Positions 1 through 8,438 of a DNA stretch of 19,256 nt are shown one piece after another. The stretch's first letter is position 1; each line of letters starts with the position of its first letter. Origin of the DNA: an uncultured Selenomonadales bacterium (GTDB lineage Bacteria; Bacillota; Negativicutes; Selenomonadales; Selenomonadaceae); the NCBI GenBank assembly GCA_937915885.1, contig CALGGP010000357.1, forward strand, positions 1-19,256, given 5' to 3'. A model generated the notes under the pieces. It had not been told where the DNA came from. It did not search any database and saw nothing but the letters and a program-made list of their open reading frames with translations. The position numbers and the translations under genes are program-made.

Positions 1-18
1 TGGGTGGGCGGGCAAAAT

Positions 19-996
19 TTACATGTCCTCGAGCTTCGGAGCGAGCGCCTCTCTGAATCCGTCGCCGATCAAATTGAAGCCCAACATCAGAATCGCCAGC
101 ACCGAGATCGGCGGCAAGATTTGATACGGCAAAATTGTTATGTTGTTGAAGCCCGCCTCGATCAGCGATCCGATCGAACACTGCGGCAGGACGATCCCCA
201 CACCCACGAAACTCAGGAACGCCTCCGTAAAAATCGCCACGGGGATCGAAAACATCACCTGCGTAATGATCGGTCCGATCGTGTTCGGCAATATCTGTTT
301 GAATATGATGTGGAAGCTGCCCGCGCCCAGCGTCCGACTCGCCAACACATATTCGCGCTCCTTCAACTTCAGACACTCCGCCCGCGCGATTTTACTCATC
401 CCGATCCACTCCGTGACGAGCAACGACGCAATCACCAGCCCGAGCCCTTTGTCCATAAAAATTGCCAAGATCGAAATGATCACCAACGTCGGAATCGAGC
501 CCGCAATTTCGATGAAGCGTTGCATGACGTGATCGACCGCGCCGCCGAAAAAGCCCGAGATCAATCCGTAGCTCGTGCCGATCAGCATGTCAATAAAGAT
601 CGCGACGAACGCTATGATTAATGAAACTCTCGCGCCTTGCCACGTCCGCGTCCAGAGATCGCGTCCGAGATCGTCGGTGCCGAACACGAACGTCCGATCC
701 GAAAATAAATTGTCGGCGCCGCCCGCCAATTGCGGCGATAAACTTTTCGCCACGATCGCCTTGCCGTCGGCGCCCGTGATCGAAACAATTTCATCATAAT
801 TGTATGTGCTCACCAACGGCGCGACGATCGCAAACAAAATGATCACGCCGACCAAGATCACGCCCGTCATCGCAAACCGATTGCGGAGAAAATGAATCGC
901 CACGCCCCGCCAATATCCCTGCGACGCAAAATTTTTATCGACGTCGAGATCGCGCGCCGTCAAAAACTCAAAATCGCCCGCTTGAGGCTCGTACAT
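19..996 (-). CDS. oppC: Peptide ABC transporter permease, OppC/DppC family
   Basis: This is the second membrane subunit of a peptide importer and would pair with the OppB-like protein encoded just upstream. The 325-residue product has a soluble N-terminal stretch, a first membrane segment at about residues 40-62, and further hydrophobic segments. The permease EAA loop is visible around residues 195-235 (EWIGMSKIARAE, then LGAGSFHIIFKQILPN), which is where an ATPase would dock. The ATG lies 2 nt after the oppB stop, and its Shine-Dalgarno AAGGAGGG lies in the end of oppB, so the two are translated as an operon. The ATPase genes (oppD/oppF type) are not in the window and should follow beyond position 1. 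The family is clear; the exact substrate (oligopeptide, dipeptide or nickel chelate) cannot be read from the sequence. Confidence 0.93.
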   Translation of the reverse strand: MYEPQAGDFEFLTARDLDVDKNFASQGYWRGVAIHFLRNRFAMTGVILVGVIILFAIVAPLVSTYNYDEIVSITGADGKAIVAKSLSPQLAGGADNLFSDRTFVFGTDDLGRDLWTRTWQGARVSLIIAFVAIFIDMLIGTSYGLISGFFGGAVDHVMQRFIEIAGSIPTLVIISILAIFMDKGLGLVIASLLVTEWIGMSKIARAECLKLKEREYVLASRTLGAGSFHIIFKQILPNTIGPIITQVMFSIPVAIFTEAFLSFVGVGIVLPQCSIGSLIEAGFNNITILPYQILPPISVLAILMLGFNLIGDGFREALAPKLEDM

Positions 997-998
997 GC

Positions 999-1940
999 TC
1001 AGCCCTCCTTCGACGCAAGTCTGATGCGCGGATCGATGATGCCGTACAAAATGTCGAGCACGAGCATGATGCCGATGTACAACGACGAAAACACGATGCT
1101 CAGCGCCAGCACGTAATTATAATCAATGCCCTCGCCCGCAATCGCGTCGACCATCAGCTTGCCGACGCCGTTGACGCCGTAAATTTTTTCCATGACCATA
1201 GCGCCCGTCAACAGGTCGACGACGAGCGGAGCAATCACCGTCACGACGGGGATCAGCGCGTTCCTCAGCACGTGCCGACGAATCAGCTCGAAACCGTAAA
1301 TGCCCTTCGACTCTGCCAACTTTACATAGTCGCTGTTCATCACTTCGATCAGCTCGTTGCGAGTGAAGCGCGCGACCGTTGAGATCGTCAGCAGGCTCAG
1401 CGACATTGACGGCATTATCGACGAGAATAAAAATCGCGACGGGTCGAAGAAATACGGGAAGAACGGAATCTGATACGCGAAAAAATATTGGAGGAAAATC
1501 ATGAAGACGTAAGACGGAATGCAGACGCCGAGGATCGAGACGATCGTGCAGACGCCGTCGATGATCGTCCCGCGATTGAGCGCCGCGATGATCCCGATCG
1601 TCAGCCCGACCGTCGTGCCGAAGGCGATCGCCAGCACTCCGATCTTAAACGAGTTCTCGAGGCAGGCGAGCAGGATCGGTTTGATCGGCGCGCCGTTGTA
1701 AAGCGACGTGCCGTTGCCGAAACTGCCGCTCAGCAGCATTGACATGTAATTGATGAATTGCTCGAGGAGCGGCTTGTCGAGTCCGAGTTCGATGCGCTTT
1801 TGAGCGATCATCTCCGCCGTCATGCGCTCGACGGGGAACGGATCGCCCGGCATTATTCGGATCAGCACGAACAGCACGAAGATGATCACGAACAACGTCA
1901 GCACCGACATTAAAATTCGTTTCGCGATGTATTTTGTCAT
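999..1940 (-). CDS. oppB: Peptide ABC transporter permease, OppB/DppB family
   Basis: First membrane subunit of the importer, 313 residues from the chosen start. It begins MTKYIAKRILMSVLTLF, the usual OppB N-terminal membrane anchor, followed by the family motif RIMPGDPF. The EAA loop reads FTRNELIEVMNSDYVKLAESKG then RRHVLRNALIP. The reading frame is open 57 bases further upstream, but that would overlap oppA and add a non-family extension. The ATG at 1940 is preferred because the stop and start then read TGA-C-ATG with a 1-nt gap, which is typical of translational coupling. Order and spacing place it in one operon with oppA and oppC. Confidence 0.93.
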   Translation of the reverse strand: MTKYIAKRILMSVLTLFVIIFVLFVLIRIMPGDPFPVERMTAEMIAQKRIELGLDKPLLEQFINYMSMLLSGSFGNGTSLYNGAPIKPILLACLENSFKIGVLAIAFGTTVGLTIGIIAALNRGTIIDGVCTIVSILGVCIPSYVFMIFLQYFFAYQIPFFPYFFDPSRFLFSSIMPSMSLSLLTISTVARFTRNELIEVMNSDYVKLAESKGIYGFELIRRHVLRNALIPVVTVIAPLVVDLLTGAMVMEKIYGVNGVGKLMVDAIAGEGIDYNYVLALSIVFSSLYIGIMLVLDILYGIIDPRIRLASKEG

Positions 1941-1941
1941 G

Positions 1942-3591
1942 TCACTTGAGCGCGGCGGATTTGAACACGCGCTCGATGCCCGTCGCTTGGAAGTCAATCC
2001 CGTTGACGTTGTCGCTGATCAACATCGCGCGGGCGTTGGTGTAGAGCGGAGCGATCACGGCTTGCTCGAGCAGAATTTTTTCGGCGTCATACATCGCGCC
2101 CCAACGTCCGTCGTAGTCGGCGGCAAGCTCGCCCGTCGTGCAATCGGCAATCAGTTTGTCGTAAGCGGCATTGCTCCAGTGCTCGGAAATTTCGCAGCCG
2201 TCGGTCGTCCAAAGAGTGAGGAACGTCATCGGATCGTTGTAATCGGGGCTCCAATTCGTAAGCGCGACATCGTAGCTGTTCGACGTGACATTGGTCAGAT
2301 ACTCCGCCTTCGGCATCGGCTGAAGATTAATTTCGACGCCGGGCAGATTTTCTTCGACTTGAGACTTGATCGCCTGCGCGACCTTGATGACGGTATCGCC
2401 GCCGTCGTTGGCATAAATCATGTTGAGCTCGAATGTATCTTTACCGAGTTCGGATTTGGCGGCGTCGAGAAATTTTTTGGCGCGGTCGACATCAAAGCCG
2501 ATCCAATCCGCATAGCGCTCCTGATTGTCGGCGAAATAAATTCCGGTTTCGGCGTGCGGCGCAAAGTTGAGCGGGATTGCGGTGTAAGTCGCCTTCGAGC
2601 CGTTCATAATAAAATTGTCGACGAGCGAATTGCGATCGATCGCGTTGGAGATCGCCAGACGAAGGTTGGCGTTGGCAAGCGCGCCGGCGTGATGATTTTT
2701 CGGGTCTTGATTGAATGAGAGATATTGCAACTGACCGCTCGGAATAATTTTGAGGCTCTTGACGAGGTCGGGATCGTTTTTGACGTTCTCGACCTGATTG
2801 CCGCGAATCTCGACGACGTTCAGCGTTTTGTTTTTGAAGGCAGTCAAAGCGTTGTCGCTCGACGAAACGACTTGATAACTGAAGCCGTCAAGTTTGACGC
2901 GGGCGGCGTCCCAATAGGACGGATTTTTTTCGAGCTGAATATTGGCGGCGCCGGGCATGTAGGTTTTGAGAGTGAAGGCGCCGTTGGAAAGATAAGCGTC
3001 GGGGCTCGTGCCGTAGGTGCCTTCGGCGAGCGCGTCATAGAATTTTTGATTGATCGGATAAAATGTCGGGAATGCCATCAACGACGGGAAGAAGGAGACG
3101 GGCGCGTCGAGCTCGACGACGAGCGTCTTCGGATCGGTCGCCTTAACTCCGAGCGTCGAGGGATCGCCGCCCTTGATCACGGCGTCGGCGTTTTTGATGC
3201 AGGCGACGGTCGAGCCGAACATGTACGAATACTCCTCCGCCTTTTGACAGTGACGACGCCAAGCGAAAACAAAATCGTCGGCAGTCACGTCGTCGCCGTT
3301 CGCCCATTTGGCGTCGCGAAGGTGGAACGTATAAATTTTGCCGTCGGACGACACATCAAAACTCTCGGCGATCGCGGGGACGGCGCGTCCTTCGCTGTCG
3401 AGTTGCGTCAAGCCGTCAATGCAATCGGCGATGACTTCAAACGACACAAGATCGGTCGCCTGAGCGGTGTCGAGCGAAACGACATTCGAGCCGAGCATGA
3501 CTTTCAATTGATCATCGGATGAATCGTCGCCGCCGCATGCGGTCGTGAGCATGGCGAGCGCGAGCATCATCAGCGCAAAAATTTTTTTCAA
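1942..3591 (-). CDS. oppA: Peptide-binding lipoprotein, OppA/DppA family (SBP_bac_5)
   Basis: Extracytoplasmic solute-binding lipoprotein that captures peptides for the OppB/OppC channel. The preferred start is a TTG at 3591 with GGGAGAG about 7 bases upstream. It yields 549 residues beginning with a lipoprotein signal peptide, MKKIFALMMLALAML, and lipobox LTTAC, so Cys19 would be lipidated after cleavage. An ATG 66 bases further upstream would put 22 extra residues before the signal and overlap the promoter, so it is rejected. The mature protein shows the family-5 binding-protein signature early (SLDTAQATD) and later the conserved ATPLNF-like and NWSPDYNDP stretches. It is the first gene of the opp operon, read from the promoter at 3629-3657. 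Confidence 0.92.
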   Translation of the reverse strand: MKKIFALMMLALAMLTTACGGDDSSDDQLKVMLGSNVVSLDTAQATDLVSFEVIADCIDGLTQLDSEGRAVPAIAESFDVSSDGKIYTFHLRDAKWANGDDVTADDFVFAWRRHCQKAEEYSYMFGSTVACIKNADAVIKGGDPSTLGVKATDPKTLVVELDAPVSFFPSLMAFPTFYPINQKFYDALAEGTYGTSPDAYLSNGAFTLKTYMPGAANIQLEKNPSYWDAARVKLDGFSYQVVSSSDNALTAFKNKTLNVVEIRGNQVENVKNDPDLVKSLKIIPSGQLQYLSFNQDPKNHHAGALANANLRLAISNAIDRNSLVDNFIMNGSKATYTAIPLNFAPHAETGIYFADNQERYADWIGFDVDRAKKFLDAAKSELGKDTFELNMIYANDGGDTVIKVAQAIKSQVEENLPGVEINLQPMPKAEYLTNVTSNSYDVALTNWSPDYNDPMTFLTLWTTDGCEISEHWSNAAYDKLIADCTTGELAADYDGRWGAMYDAEKILLEQAVIAPLYTNARAMLISDNVNGIDFQATGIERVFKSAALK

Positions 3592-3628
3592 TCCAATCTC
3601 TCCCGTCCAAAAAAATTTTTTCGTCGAA

Positions 3629-3657
3629 AGTATAGATGTTTTTTTTATGAAAGTCAA
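3629..3657 (-). promoter_or_regulatory. Promoter of the opp operon
   Basis: On the minus strand, -35 TTGACT (3652-3657) and -10 TATACT (3629-3634) are separated by exactly 17 bases that include a run of eight A. It fires toward oppA, with a leader of roughly 30 bases. Its -35 box lies only 22 bases from the -35 box of the divergent promoter at 3680, so one regulator could touch both. Confidence 0.75.
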
Positions 3658-3679
3658 CGGCGCGCAAGATAAATTTAGT

Positions 3680-3709
3680 TTGACGCGGCAACGTTCTCTA
3701 TTGTATCAT
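3680..3709 (+). promoter_or_regulatory. Promoter of the LPP20/cyclase/GGDEF operon
   Basis: The -35 TTGACG (3680-3685) and -10 TATCAT (3704-3709) have an 18-base spacer, 34 bases upstream of the first ATG. The -35 box is embedded in a 22-base block (3671-3692) that recurs with one mismatch at the fruK promoter (8396-8417). The core of the block is TTTGACGCGGCAAC. Confidence 0.7.
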
Positions 3710-3742
3710 AGCGGCGATGAATATCAGATTGAAAGGGCGTGC

Positions 3743-4732
3743 ATGGAAATGGGGAGCTCGACGGCGAAAAAAATTTTTTGCGCGGCGCTGATTGTTTGTT
3801 TGCTGATGATATCCGGCGCGTCGAGTGCCGAGGCTCCCGACGAGGTAGCGTGGTGGGAGAACGAAATGCTGATCGCCGAAGGCTACGGGCTCCCACCGGC
3901 AACGGCTTTCTCCGCAGGGCAGGCGCGAGCGTTGGCGTGGCAGGCGGCGAAGTCGGACGCGTATCGAAAGTTGGCGCACCAAGCGGCGAGCATCAAAATC
4001 ACCGCCGATACGACGATGGTCGAGCACGACATCAATGCGGTGATCGTCGGCGCGCAAATTCTTTCGGAGGAACATGATATGTTCGGCGGCTGCACGGTCG
4101 TGATGAGCGTTCCGATTTACGGCGTGACAAATTCCGTCGCGTCCGCCGCGTTCAAGCCCGTTGAGAAGGAGGATTTCCCCGCGCCTTCGCTCGAGTCCGA
4201 TGAAGAGGCGGAAGGCAATTATACGGGGCTCATCGTCGATTGCGGCGATCTCGAATTGAATCCGGTGCTGGCGCCCGCGATACAAAACGCCGACAATCAA
4301 TCGATTTACAGCTATCGAAATCTCGACTACGCCGATGTGATCTCCAACGGAATAGTGAGCTATGTCTGCGGGGAAATTGAGGAAATGCCGGAGGTCAAGA
4401 GCGTCGAGCCTGACGAGCCCGTCGAGAGCGTCGAGAAGGTCGAGAGCGTCGAGAGCGTCGAGAGCGTCGAGCATCGAGAAATATTTGTGAAGCCCGTCGA
4501 AGTTCGCGGGATCAATGCGGAGGTTCTCGGAGCGTCGGTGCCGAAAAACGGCTCGAGAGCCGGAACAAAACCGTTGGTCGTCAAAGCCGTCGGGCTCGGC
4601 GCCGATAACAGTTGCCCCGTCCTGGCGACGAGCGACGCCGATAAAATTTTGCGGGAGAATCAAGCGTCGCATTTTCTCAACAACGGCTCGGTAATTTTTA
4701 TGAGCCGTCGGATCAGAGGAATGCGGCTTTGA
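3743..4732 (+). CDS. Exported LPP20-family (FlgT/FlgP-like) protein
   Basis: Probable envelope or periplasmic protein of 329 residues. The ATG at 3743 is chosen for the Shine-Dalgarno GAAAGG 6 bases upstream and because the signal peptide then starts properly: charged SSTAKK, a hydrophobic core, and cleavage near GASSA. The longer upstream reading frame would cross the promoter. Residues ~37-135 resemble the LPP20 domain (alanine-rich helix SAGQARALAWQAAKSDAYRKLA followed by beta strands). The second half carries GLIVDCGDLELNPVLAP, a Glu/Ser/Val repeat tract, and a C-terminal strand-rich part ending GSVIFMSRR. No lipobox is seen, unlike classical LPP20 lipoproteins. Its stop overlaps the start of the cyclase gene (TGATG). 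Family assignment rests on reading the sequence; the role (envelope or flagellum-related) is unproven. Confidence 0.7.
   Translation: MEMGSSTAKKIFCAALIVCLLMISGASSAEAPDEVAWWENEMLIAEGYGLPPATAFSAGQARALAWQAAKSDAYRKLAHQAASIKITADTTMVEHDINAVIVGAQILSEEHDMFGGCTVVMSVPIYGVTNSVASAAFKPVEKEDFPAPSLESDEEAEGNYTGLIVDCGDLELNPVLAPAIQNADNQSIYSYRNLDYADVISNGIVSYVCGEIEEMPEVKSVEPDEPVESVEKVESVESVESVEHREIFVKPVEVRGINAEVLGASVPKNGSRAGTKPLVVKAVGLGADNSCPVLATSDADKILRENQASHFLNNGSVIFMSRRIRGMRL
4421..4471 (+). repeat. Tandem 9-base repeat encoding a Val-Glu-Ser tract
   Basis: Five consecutive units of GTCGAGAGC (the second reads GTCGAGAAG), then a partial sixth, lie inside the LPP20-like gene and encode a repeated VES tract. 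It keeps frame, so slippage would lengthen or shorten an acidic linker without breaking the gene. Confidence 0.85.
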
Positions 4733-6540
4733 TGAATGACGGCAGTGTATTTTTGAAACCGATTGAGGCGCTGTTGGCGGCGGCGTTGTTGACTGCGATC
4801 GCTTGGACGGGTTGGCTCGACGATCTCGACTACAGAATTTCCGATCGCCTTTATCAGACGGGCGGCGAGAAAAATCCCGATATCGTCGTGATCGGCATCG
4901 ACAAAGTCACGCTGAGCAAGTTGGGACCGGCGTCGTCGCTCACGCGCGCGCATTTCGCTCAAGCCGTCGAATATCTTAACAATCATGATCCCAACGCGCG
5001 CCCCGCCGTCATCGGGATTGACGTGCTGTTTACCGGCGAGAATGCCGACGATCCCGAGGGCGACCGTCGACTTGTCGCCGCCGTCGCTCAATACGGCAAC
5101 GTGGTCGTCGCCTCCGAGGCTGACGTGCTCGACGACGATGCGCCGACGGACGACATTTATGCGGAGTGGGCGCAAACGTGGGAGTGGATTCCGCCGTTCC
5201 CCGCGCTTGCCGACGCCGCCGACACCGGTCACATCAACGCGCCGAACGAAGAGGACGGCGTTGTTCGACACGATTTGCTTTACGTCAACGTCACCGAGCG
5301 CGGGCGGCTGTATTCGTTTTCGCGCGTGATCTACGAAAAGTGGTGCGCCTTCAAAAAAATTACGTCGAAGGCTCCGCCGCCGACGGAGGGCAACGGGATT
5401 TATTATCTGCCGTTCACGGCGAAAAGTTATGCGGGCGGCAATAATTTTTGGGATTTGCTCGAGGGCACGGTCAATTCTTCGGTCTATCGAGACAAAATCG
5501 TTTTGATCGCGCCGTATGCGCCGGGGCTACAGGACAGCGCGCCGACGGCGTTGGATCGCTCCGACGTGATGTACGGGATCGACGTCCACGCCAATGCGAT
5601 TGAGGCATATCAAAAAGGCTTTTTCCCGCGCGAACTCGATCGAACATCGCAATTGGCGCTCCTGTTCTTCGCGTGCTTCATCGCGGAAATATTTTTTCGG
5701 AACGCGAAGGCGCAAAACATGATCATCGTCTGGCTGCTCGCCGCCGTCGGCTGGATCGTATTCTGCTACGTCGCCTATCGGCACGAGCTCATTCTGCACG
5801 TCATTTGGATTCCGTTCGCGGTGAGTTTCCTGTTCGTCGCCGCGATCATCTACAATTACATGCACACGCGGACGGAGAAAGAGCGCGTAGTTGCGACATT
5901 CGAGCGCTACGTCGACCCGACGATCATGGAGCAACTGCTCGCCGAAGGCTCTGACGCGGTCGATGTCGGCGGCAAGTTGCGTGATATCGCGGTGCTGTTC
6001 GTCGACATACGCGGCTTTACGTCGATGAGCGAAGTCCTTTTGCCCGTGACGATCGTCGACATTCTCAACCGATATTTGACGCTGACGACCGATTGTATCA
6101 GGCGGCATCACGGCACGCTCGATAAATTTGTCGGCGATTGCACGATGGCATTTTGGAACGCGCCGATCGATCAAGAGCGTCCGGTGCATCTGGCGTGTCG
6201 CGCGGCGCTTGACATGATCGAGGGCTCCGAAAAGTTGAGAGCAGAGATTTTGCGCGAGCACGGGCACGATATTACCTTCGGCATCGGCATTCACTGGGGA
6301 TCGGCGGTGGTCGGCAACATCGGCACGGCGTTTAGGATGGATTACACGGCGATAGGCGACACGGTGAACACGGCGGCGCGGCTCGAGGCGAATGCGCCGG
6401 GCGGAGTGATTTTGATCTCTCGAGCGGTGGCAGATGTGTTAGGCGACGACGCCGACGTGACATCGCTCGGCAACTCGATCAAACTCAAGGGCAAGCGGGA
6501 GGATTTTGAGATTCTGCGACTAAATTCATTGAGGGAGTGA
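4732..6540 (+). CDS. CHASE2-domain adenylate cyclase (class III)
   Basis: Membrane sensor that should make cAMP from ATP. Residues 10-29 form a first membrane segment. Residues ~30-300 form an extracytoplasmic CHASE2 sensor (GIDKVTLSKLG, AVIGIDVLF, YGIDVHANAIEAY). Three membrane helices follow at ~306-322, 329-348 and 355-377. The class III catalytic domain starts near 418. Metal-binding Asp425 (FVDIRGFT) and Asp469 (KFVGDC), adenine-selecting Lys465 and Asp537 (MDYTAIGD), and transition-state Asn546 and Arg550 (VNTAARLE) are all present, so it is predicted active and ATP-specific. The start is ATG 4732 overlapping the previous stop; a TTG at 4729 in the same frame is possible and has better spacing to AGAGGA. 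The stop TGA is followed closely by the MBL gene. Confidence 0.92.
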   Translation: MNDGSVFLKPIEALLAAALLTAIAWTGWLDDLDYRISDRLYQTGGEKNPDIVVIGIDKVTLSKLGPASSLTRAHFAQAVEYLNNHDPNARPAVIGIDVLFTGENADDPEGDRRLVAAVAQYGNVVVASEADVLDDDAPTDDIYAEWAQTWEWIPPFPALADAADTGHINAPNEEDGVVRHDLLYVNVTERGRLYSFSRVIYEKWCAFKKITSKAPPPTEGNGIYYLPFTAKSYAGGNNFWDLLEGTVNSSVYRDKIVLIAPYAPGLQDSAPTALDRSDVMYGIDVHANAIEAYQKGFFPRELDRTSQLALLFFACFIAEIFFRNAKAQNMIIVWLLAAVGWIVFCYVAYRHELILHVIWIPFAVSFLFVAAIIYNYMHTRTEKERVVATFERYVDPTIMEQLLAEGSDAVDVGGKLRDIAVLFVDIRGFTSMSEVLLPVTIVDILNRYLTLTTDCIRRHHGTLDKFVGDCTMAFWNAPIDQERPVHLACRAALDMIEGSEKLRAEILREHGHDITFGIGIHWGSAVVGNIGTAFRMDYTAIGDTVNTAARLEANAPGGVILISRAVADVLGDDADVTSLGNSIKLKGKREDFEILRLNSLRE

Positions 6541-6546
6541 TGCTCA

Positions 6547-7374
6547 TTGAGCACGGAAATCAATTCGGAGGCGCCGATTTTTTTGTTGAAGGTGTTCGGG
6601 GCGCGGGGCTCGATGCCGGTTGAGGGCAATGAATTTTCGATATACGGCGGCGCGACGTCGTGTTTTCGAGTGCGGGCGGGCAATGAGGAAATTTATTTGG
6701 ACGGCGGCTCGGGCATCGCCACCGCAAAGCCGTCGGCGGACGCGCGCATCACGATTTTGTTGACGCACATGCATTTGGATCACATCATCGGGCTGCCGTT
6801 TTTCCCGGCGTTGAGCGAAAGGGGGCGGGCGCTCGACATTTACGCCGACACGCGCGCGGGCTTGTCGCCGCAAGACGCGATCGATCGAATGATCTCTCCG
6901 CCGTATTGGCCGCTTAAGCTCGGCGATTATCCGTCGACGTTGACGATGCATGACGTTCCGCGCGGAGGATTTTCGATAGGCGACGTCGTCATTGACGCGA
7001 TCGAGGGGACGCATCCGAGCGGCTCGACGATTTTCAAATTGACGCGTCATGGAAAATCGATCGTTTACGCGACGGATTTTGAGCACAGCGACGCGGAGCG
7101 ATATCGGGCGCTGATCGAGTTCGCAGCCGATTGCGATCTGCTGATGTATGATGCGCAATACACGCCGGAGGAATATGAACGGTGTCGCGGCTTCGGACAT
7201 TCGACCGCCGAAGTCGGGATCGATATCGCCGATCAATGCGGAGCGAAAAAAATATTGTTCGTGCATCACGCGCCGAATCGTACCGACGATCAATTGAGGA
7301 GGCTCGAAAAAATTTTCGTCGAGCGCAATCCGAATGTGACGTTCGCGAAAATCGGCGAAGAGATTTTTTTATGA
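6547..7374 (+). CDS. Metallo-beta-lactamase-fold hydrolase (COG1235/PhnP-like)
   Basis: Soluble 275-residue metal-dependent phosphohydrolase-type protein. The di-metal site is complete: H74-M-H76-L-D78-H79 (THMHLDH), His156 (GTHPSG), Asp177 (ATDFEH), and His218 (GFGHST) or His240/241 (FVHHAP). The start is TTG 6547 with GAGGGAG 9 bases upstream; an out-of-frame ATG at 6540 leads to an early stop. Some enzymes of this fold cut cyclic nucleotides or cyclic phosphates. Placement directly between an adenylate cyclase and a GGDEF protein makes a cyclic-nucleotide phosphodiesterase the most attractive guess, but the sequence alone does not settle the substrate. Confidence 0.85.
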   Translation: MSTEINSEAPIFLLKVFGARGSMPVEGNEFSIYGGATSCFRVRAGNEEIYLDGGSGIATAKPSADARITILLTHMHLDHIIGLPFFPALSERGRALDIYADTRAGLSPQDAIDRMISPPYWPLKLGDYPSTLTMHDVPRGGFSIGDVVIDAIEGTHPSGSTIFKLTRHGKSIVYATDFEHSDAERYRALIEFAADCDLLMYDAQYTPEEYERCRGFGHSTAEVGIDIADQCGAKKILFVHHAPNRTDDQLRRLEKIFVERNPNVTFAKIGEEIFL

Positions 7375-7388
7375 CGGGAGGCGCATCG

Positions 7389-8408
7389 ATGCAGACGGCG
7401 GAGCAAGTTTTGAATAAAATCTTCGACATCACGCAGGAACTCTATAATGAAATGCGCTCGAGCGAGCGGCGGCGCGGCGATCACATGCAAGTGTTTCGCC
7501 TCTTCGCGGAGTTGGGGCGGACGTTGGCGGGCGCCGATCGAGCCAGCTTTTGGCGTTGGGATAAATCGGCGCATAAATTGATCACGAACGCGGCGACGGG
7601 CACGGATCAAATTATTATCGACGACACGACGGGGCTCGTCGGACGCGCGCTTGCCGAAAACCGCACGATTGTCACCAACGATCCTTACAATCACCCCGAC
7701 TTCAACGCCGCCGTCGACCGTCAAACGGGCTACGTGACCAAGTCGATTCTCGTCATGCCCGTCTCGAATTGTCGCGGCGAGGTGATCGGCGCGTTTCAAG
7801 TCATAAACAAAATCGGCTCGGGCTTCGACGCGAGCGCGGACGCCAAGCGCCTTTCGATTGCGGCGTTCATTTGCGGGATGGCGTTGGAGTCCGATTTATT
7901 TTTGGCGGATTCTCAGCGCGACAAGTTGACGGGCTTGAAAAATCGTTTCGGCTTCTACGGCGATCTTCAGACGCGATATCGTCATATTCTCGAGGCGTCG
8001 AGCGATCGCGCGCCGTCGTCGTTGATCATTTGCGACATCGATCATTTCAAGCGTGTGAATGACACGTTCGGGCACAACGCGGGCGACGCCGTTCTGAAAA
8101 ATATTGCGGGCATTTTGCGCGCGGCGCTCGAGAGTGTCTATCGATGGGGCGGCGAGGAGTTTATAATTTTTTTGGAGGACGCCGACCTCGACGGAGCGCG
8201 CTTGATCGCGGAAAAAATTCGTCGTGCGGCGGAGGCGTCCGTTTGCAATTTCGACGGTCGAGCGATCAAAGTGACGATGAGCTTCGGCTGTGTCGAGATC
8301 GATTCCGCGCGGAGCATCGACGAAAATATAAAAATTGCCGACGAGCGTCTTTATCGGGCGAAAGAGGGCGGGCGCAATCGCGTTGAGCCGACTTTAAATT
8401 TTGTTTGA
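7389..8408 (+). CDS. GAF-GGDEF diguanylate cyclase
   Basis: Cytoplasmic protein of 339 residues that should make c-di-GMP from GTP. Residues ~35-170 form a GAF sensor (LAGADRASFWRWD, GLVGRALAENRTIVTND, SILVMPVSNCRGEVIGAFQVIN). Residues ~175-335 form the GGDEF domain: DKLTGLKNR, CDIDHFKRVND, the active-site loop GGEEF at 254-258, and AKEGGRNRV. The product-inhibition I-site (RxxD five residues before the loop) is absent; AALE stands there. The ATG at 7389 is chosen for GGGAGG 7 bases upstream; an ATG at 7371 overlapping the MBL stop is a weaker alternative. Its last codons and stop form part of the fruK promoter. Confidence 0.92.
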   Translation: MQTAEQVLNKIFDITQELYNEMRSSERRRGDHMQVFRLFAELGRTLAGADRASFWRWDKSAHKLITNAATGTDQIIIDDTTGLVGRALAENRTIVTNDPYNHPDFNAAVDRQTGYVTKSILVMPVSNCRGEVIGAFQVINKIGSGFDASADAKRLSIAAFICGMALESDLFLADSQRDKLTGLKNRFGFYGDLQTRYRHILEASSDRAPSSLIICDIDHFKRVNDTFGHNAGDAVLKNIAGILRAALESVYRWGGEEFIIFLEDADLDGARLIAEKIRRAAEASVCNFDGRAIKVTMSFGCVEIDSARSIDENIKIADERLYRAKEGGRNRVEPTLNFV

Positions 8409-8433
8409 CGCGGCAACAAACTTTGTGTATTAT
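8405..8433 (+). promoter_or_regulatory. Promoter of the fructose (fru) operon
   Basis: The -35 TTGACG (8405-8410) overlaps the stop codon of the GGDEF gene, and the -10 TATTAT (8428-8433) follows after exactly 17 bases. Transcription would start near 8440, leaving a leader of about 60 bases before fruK. It shares a 22-base block around the -35 box (8396-8417) with the promoter at 3680. Confidence 0.78.
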
Positions 8434-8438
8434 ATCGA

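Noticed and set aside
3698..4672. A 324-codon minus-strand open frame opposite the LPP20-like gene, with a repetitive ALD tract.
   Set aside because: No start signal and no domain; the repeat is the antisense of the VES repeat.
7182..7388. Long N-terminal extension of the GGDEF gene overlapping the MBL gene.
   Set aside because: The extension is the antisense-like, Arg-rich shadow of the MBL gene in another frame; SD GGGAGG before ATG 7389 marks the real start.
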